64,000 nucleotides of DNA, from NCBI GenBank assembly GCA_035248685.1, contig DATFHF010000073.1:1-64000 (forward strand), in the 5' to 3' direction. The notes beneath the pieces were generated by a model. The model had not been told where the DNA came from, made no database searches, and was given only the letters and a program-made list of their open reading frames with translations. Source of the stretch: Jatrophihabitans_A sp035248685 (GTDB taxonomy: Bacteria; Actinomycetota; Actinomycetes; Mycobacteriales; Jatrophihabitantaceae). Both the position numbers and the translations under genes were made by a program. This document shows positions 15,101 to 21,987 of this stretch, piece after piece. Numbering within the stretch: the stretch's first letter is position 1; each line of letters begins with the position of its first letter.

Positions 15101-16395
15101 CCGACACCGACCGTCCGCGCTGGCTGCCGACGCCGGCGCTGAGCGCGGCGCTCGGCACCATGGCGTTGTTGCTGCTGCTGGCGGTGACGTTGAACCGCCA
15201 GGATCTGCTGGTGATCGCGCTGCCGGTGGCGACCGGTACGGTGGTGCCGCTGCTGAACCGCGCGTACCGGCTGCCGGAGCTGCGGACGCGGGCGGGTAGT
15301 TACCGGCTGCTCGAGGGCGAATCCACCCAATTGGACGAGGTACTAACCGGCCCGGACGATGTCGATCTGGTCCGGCTGCGGGTCGACCTGGACGGCTGGC
15401 TGGCGCTGGAACGCGGAGCGGCCGATCTGGTCACCACCGTGCGCGCCGGCCGGCCACAGACGCTCAGCCACCGGCTGTCCACCACCCGGTGGGGCAGGGG
15501 TCGGCTGGAGGTGATCCGGCTCAGCGCCACCACCGGGCACGGCATGCTCCGGGAGCAGCGGACCGTCCGACCGGCCCTGGCCTTCGAAATCGTGCCGCTG
15601 CGGGACAGCTTCACCGCGACCGACCTGGTACCCGGTGCGGTGGGCATCGTCGGCGGCCATCGGTCGTTGCGCACCGGCGAGGGAGTCGACCTGGCCGGGG
15701 TGCGACCGTTCGCGCCCGGGGACCGGCTGCACCGGATCAACTGGGCGGTGTCCACCCGGACCGCTCGGCTGCACGTGACCTCCACCTACTCCGACCGGGA
15801 CACCGAGGTCGTGCTGGTGATCGACACCTCCGCCGAGATCGGCCTGAGCACCGGCGTGGCGGCCTCGTCCAGCAACATCGACCTGTCGGTACGGGCCGCG
15901 GCCGCGATCGCTGAGCATTACCTGCGCAACGGCGACCGGGTCGGCATGCTCGACCTGGCCCGGCCCGGCCGGCCGATCCGGTCACGGACCGGACGGGCTC
16001 AGCTGAACCGGTTGGTGGAACAGCTGATGGATGTCCGGGTGGCAGCGGTCAGCGCGCAGTCGTTGAGCCGGGCGCTGTCGAAGATTTCGCTGCGGGCGCT
16101 GGTGATTGTGTTGAGCCCGCTGCTCAGCGACGAACTGGCCGGCGCGGTGGCCGAGCTGGCCCGCAGCGGTCGCTCGGTGGTGCTGGTCGACACCCTGCCC
16201 GATAATGTGCTGCTGCCCGATCCCGGGGAATGGACCGGGCTGGCGTGGCGGATCCAGTTGCTGCATCGGCGGAATCTGATCAGCGCATTGGCCTCGTTCG
16301 GCGTGCCGGTGGTGGCCTGGCAGGGCAGCGGCAGTCTGGATGAGGTGCTGATCGGGTTGAGCCGGGCGGCGATGGCACCGAGGTTGCACCGATGA
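15097..16395 (+). CDS. DUF58 (VWA-like) domain protein
   Basis: A 432-residue MoxR partner. N-terminal hydrophobic segments lie at about residues 20-55 (LGTMALLLLLAVTL, LLVIALPVATGTVVPLL). The DUF58 signature VRPFAPGDRLHRINWAVSTRTARLHV begins near residue 198 and is followed by a VWA-like fold with a VLVIDTSAE motif as a degenerate MIDAS. The GTG start at 15097 overlaps the moxR stop in GTGA, so translation is coupled. Proteins of this type are thought to be scaffolds or substrates remodelled by MoxR; the exact target is unknown. Confidence 0.88.
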   Translation: MTDTDRPRWLPTPALSAALGTMALLLLLAVTLNRQDLLVIALPVATGTVVPLLNRAYRLPELRTRAGSYRLLEGESTQLDEVLTGPDDVDLVRLRVDLDGWLALERGAADLVTTVRAGRPQTLSHRLSTTRWGRGRLEVIRLSATTGHGMLREQRTVRPALAFEIVPLRDSFTATDLVPGAVGIVGGHRSLRTGEGVDLAGVRPFAPGDRLHRINWAVSTRTARLHVTSTYSDRDTEVVLVIDTSAEIGLSTGVAASSSNIDLSVRAAAAIAEHYLRNGDRVGMLDLARPGRPIRSRTGRAQLNRLVEQLMDVRVAAVSAQSLSRALSKISLRALVIVLSPLLSDELAGAVAELARSGRSVVLVDTLPDNVLLPDPGEWTGLAWRIQLLHRRNLISALASFGVPVVAWQGSGSLDEVLIGLSRAAMAPRLHR

Positions 16396-16943
16396 TCCGC
16401 CGGCGGGTGCTCACTATTGACCTGGGCAGATTCCGGTCCTGGACGTTATCGGCGCTGGCGGTCCGGCTGGTGGTTGTGCTGGCCGGCATCGCGGTGCTGC
16501 TGATTCCGGCGCATCACCGGGCGGTGTTGATGCTGGCATTGCTGCTCGGGATCGCGATCGCCGCGTTCAGTCCGGACCGGGGTGGTCCCACGCTGGCAAT
16601 GGCCGCCGGCATCGCGGGCTGGTTCGCCGGTACCGGCGTGCACGGTTCGCCGTCCGTGCCGCGGGTGCTCGGCTTCGCGGTCGCGATGTATCTGCTGCTG
16701 AGCAGCACCGCGCTGGCTGCCGCGGTGCCGCTCACCGCCCGGTTACTGGTGCCGGCCGCGCGCCGGTGGGCACTGCGCTGGCTGCTGCACGTGGGCATAG
16801 CCGGGACGTTCGCGGCGGCCAGCTACGGCATCGAGGCCGAACTGTCCGGCTACGGCTCGTATCAGGTCGAGCTGGCCGGCCTGCTCGGTGCGGTGGCTGT
16901 GGTGGGTTGCGCGGTGTGGCTGTTCACCCGGCTGCCGCGCTGA
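16392..16943 (+). CDS. hydrophobic membrane protein, last gene of MoxR operon
   Basis: A 183-residue protein with about five or six hydrophobic segments (for example residues 19-37, 42-58, 62-76, 91-113, 130-145, 157-178) and basic ends. No motif of known function. ATGA overlap with the DUF58 gene shows coupling. Proteins of this sort end the MoxR operons of mycobacteria (compare Rv3695 context). It ends 7 bp before the convergent sdhB stop. Confidence 0.78.
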   Translation: MIRRRVLTIDLGRFRSWTLSALAVRLVVVLAGIAVLLIPAHHRAVLMLALLLGIAIAAFSPDRGGPTLAMAAGIAGWFAGTGVHGSPSVPRVLGFAVAMYLLLSSTALAAAVPLTARLLVPAARRWALRWLLHVGIAGTFAAASYGIEAELSGYGSYQVELAGLLGAVAVVGCAVWLFTRLPR

Positions 16944-16949
16944 ACCGGT

Positions 16950-17702
16950 TTACTGCTCCCGGCGGCGGATCTTGCTGCCCAGCCACACCAGCGGGTCGTA
17001 CTTCTTGTCAGCCACCCGTTCCTTCAACGGGATCAGCGCGTTGTCAGTGATCTTGATGTGCTCCGGGCAGACCTCGGTGCAGCACTTGGTGATGTTGCAG
17101 AAGCCGAGGCCGTGTTCGTCCTGCGCCTGGTGCTTGCGGTCGATGCTGTCCAACGGGTGCATGTCCAACTCGGCTATCCGCATCAAGAACCGTGGGCCGG
17201 CGAACGCCTGCTTGTTGTCCTCGTGGTCACGCACCACATGGCAGGTGTTCTGGCACAGGAAGCATTCGATGCACTTGCGGAACTCCTGGGAGCGGCCGAC
17301 GTCGACCTGCTGCATGCGGTACTCGCCGGGTGCCAGACCGGCCGGCGGTGCGAAGGACGGGATCTCGCGCGCCTTGATGTAGTTGAAGGACACGTCGGTC
17401 ACCAGGTCCCGGATCACCGGGAACGCCCGCAGCGGGGTGACGGTGATGGTCTCGGTCTCGGTGAAGGTTGACATCCGGGTCATGCACAGCAGGCGGGGAC
17501 GGCCGTTGACCTCCGCGCTGCACGAGCCGCACTTGCCGGCCTTGCAGTTCCACCGCACGGCCAGGTCGGAAGCCTGGGTTGCTTGCAGTCGGTGGATGAT
17601 GTCCAGCACGACCTCGCCCTCGTTCACCTCGACGGTGAAGTCCCGCAACTCGCCACTGTCGGCATCACCGCGCCAGACCCGGAACTTGGCGTCGTAGCTC
17701 AT
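16950..17702 (-). CDS. sdhB: succinate dehydrogenase iron-sulfur subunit
   Basis: A 250-residue iron-sulfur subunit of succinate dehydrogenase/fumarate reductase, carrying electrons from FAD to quinone. An N-terminal [2Fe-2S] domain has WNCKAGKCGSCSAEVNG plus LLCMTRM; the C-terminal part has CIECFLCQNTCHV and CNITKCCTEVCPEHI for the other two clusters. The start MSYDAKFRVWRG at 17702 overlaps the sdhA stop in ATGA. The sequence type and gene order match the Sdh1 operon (Rv0247c-0249c) of mycobacteria rather than the classic sdhCDAB set. Confidence 0.94.
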   Translation of the reverse strand: MSYDAKFRVWRGDADSGELRDFTVEVNEGEVVLDIIHRLQATQASDLAVRWNCKAGKCGSCSAEVNGRPRLLCMTRMSTFTETETITVTPLRAFPVIRDLVTDVSFNYIKAREIPSFAPPAGLAPGEYRMQQVDVGRSQEFRKCIECFLCQNTCHVVRDHEDNKQAFAGPRFLMRIAELDMHPLDSIDRKHQAQDEHGLGFCNITKCCTEVCPEHIKITDNALIPLKERVADKKYDPLVWLGSKIRRREQ

Positions 17703-19639
17703 GCTTGTCCTCCAGTGGGAGCCGGCAGTTCGGCCGGGGTCAGATACTTGGACAGCTCGTCCACCTCGAACAGCGCGAGCAGGTCCGGTCGCAGCGCTGG
17801 GGTGGGTTGGCTGACCACCCGGATGTCGGCCAGGCCGTTCTCGTCCAACTCGGCGCGGCAGATCAGATTCTGCTGCCGCCATTGCGAATCCATCGCTGGG
17901 TAGTCGTCGCGGGTATGCCCGCCGCGGCTCTCCTGGCGCATCAGCGCCGCCCGAGCTACGCATTCGCTGACGGCAAGCATGTTGCGCAGGTCCAGCGCCA
18001 GGTGCCAGCCGGGGTTGAACTCGCGATGGCCCTCAACGCTGACCTTCACCGCGCGGCGCTTGAGGTCGGCCAGCCGGTCCACCGCCTGCTGCATCTCCTC
18101 GGCCTTGCGGATGATGCCGACCAGGTCGTTCATGGTCTGCTGGAGTTCCTGGTGCAACGTATAGGGATTCTCACCGTCAGAGATTTCGAACGGAGCCAGC
18201 GCGGCGGCCGCCGCGGCAGCCACCGATTGCTCCGGCACCGCCGGATGATCGCCGCCCAGGCCGGTGACATACTCGGCCGCACCGATGCCGGCCCGCCGGC
18301 CGAAGACCAGCAGGTCGGACAGCGAGTTGCCGCCTAGACGGTTCGAGCCGTGCATGCCGCCGGCGACCTCGCCGGCGGCGAACAGCCCGGCAACGCCCTC
18401 GGCGGCGGCGGTGTCCGGATCGACCTCCACGCCGCCCATCACGTAGTGACAGGTCGGGCCGACCTCCATCGGTTCGGCGGTGATGTCCACGTCGGCCAGC
18501 TCCTTGAACTGGTGATGCATGGACGGCAGCCGCCGGATGATTTCGGCGGCCGACAGCCGGGTCGACACGTCGAGGAACACCCCGCCGTGCTCGGTGCCCC
18601 GGCCGGCCTTGACCTCAGAGTTGATGGCCCGGGCCACCTCGTCGCGGGGCAGCAACTCCGGCGGCCGCTTGTTGTTGTCCGGGTCGGAGTACCAGCGGTC
18701 GGCCTCCTCCTCGGTCTCGGCATAGTTCTTGCGGAACACGTCCGGCACATAGTCGAACATGAACCGCTTGCCCTCGGAGTTGCGCAGCACACCGCCATCG
18801 CCGCGCACCGACTCGGTGACCAGGATGCCCTTGACCGATGGCGGCCAGACCATGCCTGTCGGGTGGAACTGGACGAATTCCATGTTCAACAGGCTGGATC
18901 CGGCGCGCAACGCCAGCGCGTGACCGTCCCCGGTGTACTCCCAAGAGTTCGAGGTGACCTTGAAGGACTTGCCGATCCCGCCGGTCGCCAGCACCACGGC
19001 CGGCGCTCGGTAGAGCACGAACTGACCGGTCTCTCGGCGGTATCCGAAGGCGCCGGCGATGGCACCGGCGCCGTCGGTGAGCAGCTCGGTGATGGTGACT
19101 TCGGCGAACACCGCCAGCTTGCTGTCCGACGCGACCGCTCGGCCGTTGCTCGACCGGCCGGATTCGGCGGCGCCGTCGTCCTGCTGTAACGAGACGATCT
19201 TCTGCTGCAAGGTACGGATCAACTCCAGGCCGGTGCGGTCACCGACGTGGGCCAGCCGCGGGTACTCATGCCCACCGAAGTTGCGCTGGCTGATCTTGCC
19301 CGCGGCGGTTCGGTCGAACAGCGCGCCATAGGTTTCCAGCTCCCAAACCCGCTCCGGCGCTTCCTTGGCGTGCAACTCGGCCATCCGCGGGTGGTTGAGG
19401 AATTTGCCGCCGCGCATGGTGTCTCGAAAGTGCACCTGCCAGTTGTCGTTGGCGTTGACGTTGCCCATCGAGGCAGCAATGCCACCCTCGGCCATCACCG
19501 TGTGTGCCTTGCCGAACAGCGACTTGCAAATGATCGCGGTCCGCATGCCGGCCTCGCGGGCCGCGATAGCCGCTCGCAGCCCGGCGCCACCCGCGCCGAT
19601 GATCAGCACGTCGTAACGGTGCTCTTCGTATTCGGTCAT
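17699..19639 (-). CDS. sdhA: succinate dehydrogenase flavoprotein subunit
   Basis: A 646-residue flavoprotein that oxidises succinate to fumarate. It has the FAD dinucleotide fold YDVLIIGAGGAGLRAAIAAREAG, the flavin-binding KAHTVMAEGGIAASMGN with its His, the active-site region NMEFVQFHPTGM, and GGNSLSDLLVFGRRAG. The C-terminal helical domain carries RQESRGGHTRDDYP. It is the middle gene of a three-gene operon with the anchor 75 bp upstream and sdhB overlapping downstream. Confidence 0.95.
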   Translation of the reverse strand: MTEYEEHRYDVLIIGAGGAGLRAAIAAREAGMRTAIICKSLFGKAHTVMAEGGIAASMGNVNANDNWQVHFRDTMRGGKFLNHPRMAELHAKEAPERVWELETYGALFDRTAAGKISQRNFGGHEYPRLAHVGDRTGLELIRTLQQKIVSLQQDDGAAESGRSSNGRAVASDSKLAVFAEVTITELLTDGAGAIAGAFGYRRETGQFVLYRAPAVVLATGGIGKSFKVTSNSWEYTGDGHALALRAGSSLLNMEFVQFHPTGMVWPPSVKGILVTESVRGDGGVLRNSEGKRFMFDYVPDVFRKNYAETEEEADRWYSDPDNNKRPPELLPRDEVARAINSEVKAGRGTEHGGVFLDVSTRLSAAEIIRRLPSMHHQFKELADVDITAEPMEVGPTCHYVMGGVEVDPDTAAAEGVAGLFAAGEVAGGMHGSNRLGGNSLSDLLVFGRRAGIGAAEYVTGLGGDHPAVPEQSVAAAAAAALAPFEISDGENPYTLHQELQQTMNDLVGIIRKAEEMQQAVDRLADLKRRAVKVSVEGHREFNPGWHLALDLRNMLAVSECVARAALMRQESRGGHTRDDYPAMDSQWRQQNLICRAELDENGLADIRVVSQPTPALRPDLLALFEVDELSKYLTPAELPAPTGGQA

Positions 19640-19714
19640 CAGGGCTAATCCTTCGAGATGTTCAGCGGTATCCGGACTGTTCGGGGCCGCACGCCGACGG
19701 TCGGGTTAGCGGTG

Positions 19715-20542
19715 TCAGAAGAACCGTGGGTCGCTGAAGCTGCCATGGGCCAGCAGGAAGATGTACAGGTCGGCGACAACCAGCCAGACCAGCGATACCC
19801 AGGCCAGCTGCATGTGCCTGGCATTGAGCCAGGACACCTTCGTCCACATCCAGTAGCGGATCGGGTGCTTGGAGAAGTGCCGGAGCCGGCCACCGGTGAT
19901 ATGCCGGCAGGAGTGGCAGGACAGCGTGTACGCCCAAATGAGCACCGCATTGATCACCAGCACCACCGTGCCCAGGCCCATATGGCCCCACTTGCCGTGC
20001 TCATTGCGGAAACCGAGGATCGCGTCGTAGCTCAGGATCAGGCAGAACAGCATCGCCACGTACCAGAAGTAGCGGTGAATGTTCTGCAAGATCAACGGGA
20101 ATCTGGTCTCACCGGTATAACTCGAGTGCGGCTCGGCGACCGCGCAGGCCGGTGGTGACAGCCAGAACGCGCGATAGTAGGCCTTGCGGTAGTAGTAGCA
20201 GGTGAGCCGGAAACCGAGCGGAAAGATCAGCACGATGATCGCCGGCGACAGTGGGAACCAGTGCCCGATCGGGGTGCCGAAGTCGCTGGAGTGCGGCACG
20301 CAGCGGGCCCCGAGGCACGGCGAGTACAGCGGGGTCAGGTACGGCTCGGAGTAGTAATCACCGTTCTGGAACGCCCGGATGGTGGCGTAGATGGCGAACA
20401 GCGCGAGCACCGTTCCGGTGACCAACTGCGGCATCCACCAGCGGTCGCCGCGCAGCGTCCGGGCCGCGATCCGAGCTCGACCGGGCGCATTGACGCCGTG
20501 CACCAGTTCGCCGGGTGGTTCGACGGATCGCTGCGTCGTCAT
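19715..20542 (-). CDS. sdhC: succinate dehydrogenase membrane anchor (cytochrome b) subunit
   Basis: A 275-residue membrane protein with about five hydrophobic helices (near residues 36-58, 85-105, 155-175, 190-215 and 240-262), the single-subunit diheme-type anchor of the Sdh1 class. Histidines in the membrane segments and in SCHSCRHITGG and ARHMQLAWVSL are candidate heme ligands. It anchors SdhAB and passes electrons to menaquinone. The ATG at 20542 (MTTQRSVEPPG) has GGGAG 8 nt upstream; the frame remains open further upstream without family similarity. First gene of the operon, divergent from the deacetylase gene. Confidence 0.88.
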   Translation of the reverse strand: MTTQRSVEPPGELVHGVNAPGRARIAARTLRGDRWWMPQLVTGTVLALFAIYATIRAFQNGDYYSEPYLTPLYSPCLGARCVPHSSDFGTPIGHWFPLSPAIIVLIFPLGFRLTCYYYRKAYYRAFWLSPPACAVAEPHSSYTGETRFPLILQNIHRYFWYVAMLFCLILSYDAILGFRNEHGKWGHMGLGTVVLVINAVLIWAYTLSCHSCRHITGGRLRHFSKHPIRYWMWTKVSWLNARHMQLAWVSLVWLVVADLYIFLLAHGSFSDPRFF

Positions 20543-20779
20543 CGAGTGCTCCCGCGATGGCCGCCGAGGCACTTCGGTGTGCTCACAACGTGCACGTCGA
20601 ACCTCCAACCGTTCAGCTATCGGCCAGTGACCCGGCAGTAATCCACCGATCTGCCGCGTCCCGAACAATACCGCCGACCACAGCAGCCCCATGCGCGGCG
20701 GGTCCAAGCTCACACCGGATCGAGCGGGCCGCCGCAGGACCGGCGCCGCTCAGGGGTGCCACCACGGCCGGCCGGGGAT

Positions 20780-20785
20780 TACCGT
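20780..20785 (+). promoter_or_regulatory. leaderless-type -10 box, acuC
   Basis: TACCGT, 8 nt, then ATG 20794. The spacing is 1-2 nt longer than in the other cases. The 20543-20793 spacer between sdhC and acuC shows no other clear signal. Confidence 0.45.
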
Positions 20786-20793
20786 CAGCAGAC

Positions 20794-21987
20794 ATGGCGT
20801 CGATGAAGCCCGCTATGGCCTGCCGCGCGAGCCTGGTATGGGGTGACGGATATCTCGCCTACGACTTCGGGGAGCACCCGCTGTCACCGGTGCGACTGGA
20901 GCTGACGGTGTCACTGGCGGCCGGCCTCGGGGTGCTCGACCAGCTCGCCGTGCTCTCGCCCACACCGGCCGATGAGGGCCAGTTGCGCACCGTGCACTCG
21001 GTCGAGTACCTGGCAGCCGTCCGGACCGCCAGCGCCGACCCGAGCTACCTGGGTTTCGGGTTGGGCAGCGCGGACAACCCGGTGTTCGAGGGGATGTATG
21101 CGGCGGCCGCGCTGATCGCCGGCGGCTCGAGCCTGGCCGCCCGCCAGGTCTGGGACGGCACGGTGGATCACGCGGTGAACATCGCCGGTGGTTTGCACCA
21201 TGCCATGCACGACTCGGCAGCCGGATTCTGCGTGTTCAACGACGTGGTGCTGGCGATCCGCACCTTGCTGGCGGCCGGCGCGCAGCGGGTGGCTTACGTC
21301 GACGTCGACGTTCACCACGGCGACGGGGTGCAGGCCGCCTTCTACGACGACCCGCGGGTGCTGACCATCTCGCTGCACCAGGACCCGCGCACGCTCTACC
21401 CGGGCACCGGCCTGGCCGGTGAGACCGGCGAGGGCGCCGGCACGGGCTGCGCGATGAACCTGGCGTTGCCGCCGGGCACCGACGACGACGATTGGCTGCG
21501 GGCGTTTCAAGCCGTGGTACCCGGTGCGGTCAAGGCATTCCGTCCCGACGTGTTGGTGACCCAATGCGGCTGCGACACCCATCACGAGGATCCACTAGCG
21601 GATCTGGCGCTCACCGTGGACGGCCAGCGAGCCGGCTATGCCGCGTTGCACGAGTTGGCGCACGAAGCGGCCGGCGGCAAGTGGCTGGCGCTCGGCGGTG
21701 GCGGATACGGCGTGCTGCGTTGCGTACCCCGGTCGTGGTCGCACCTGCTGGCCGAGGTGGCCGGCCACCGGATCGAGCCGGAGACCGAGATCCCGCAAGC
21801 CTGGATCGATCGGTTGCGGGCCCGCGGGGTACGCGCCGAACTGCCGCGCCGGATGGGGGAGGGCCGCCAGCCCGACCTGCAACCCTGGATGCCCGGCGGG
21901 GAATCCTGGCTGGACCGCTCGATCGCGGCCACCAGGCAGGCCAGCTACCCGCTGCTCGGCCTGGATCCCTATGACCCGCGGGACTGA
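20794..21987 (+). CDS. acuC: AcuC-type deacetylase (histone deacetylase family)
   Basis: A 397-residue zinc deacetylase of the class I HDAC/AcuC family, expected to remove acetyl groups from protein lysines such as acetyl-CoA synthetase. Motifs: GGLHHAMHDSAAGFCVFNDV (catalytic His pair), DVDVHHGDGVQ (zinc ligands near Asp172 and His174), QCGCDTHHEDPLADL (zinc Asp) and LALGGGGYG (catalytic Tyr). ATG 20794 is taken; an ATG 9 nt later is possible. The gene overlaps the next one by 17 bp, so eraser and probable writer of lysine acetylation are in one operon, as with acuA/acuC in Bacillus but with a different acetyltransferase. Confidence 0.92.
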   Translation: MASMKPAMACRASLVWGDGYLAYDFGEHPLSPVRLELTVSLAAGLGVLDQLAVLSPTPADEGQLRTVHSVEYLAAVRTASADPSYLGFGLGSADNPVFEGMYAAAALIAGGSSLAARQVWDGTVDHAVNIAGGLHHAMHDSAAGFCVFNDVVLAIRTLLAAGAQRVAYVDVDVHHGDGVQAAFYDDPRVLTISLHQDPRTLYPGTGLAGETGEGAGTGCAMNLALPPGTDDDDWLRAFQAVVPGAVKAFRPDVLVTQCGCDTHHEDPLADLALTVDGQRAGYAALHELAHEAAGGKWLALGGGGYGVLRCVPRSWSHLLAEVAGHRIEPETEIPQAWIDRLRARGVRAELPRRMGEGRQPDLQPWMPGGESWLDRSIAATRQASYPLLGLDPYDPRD

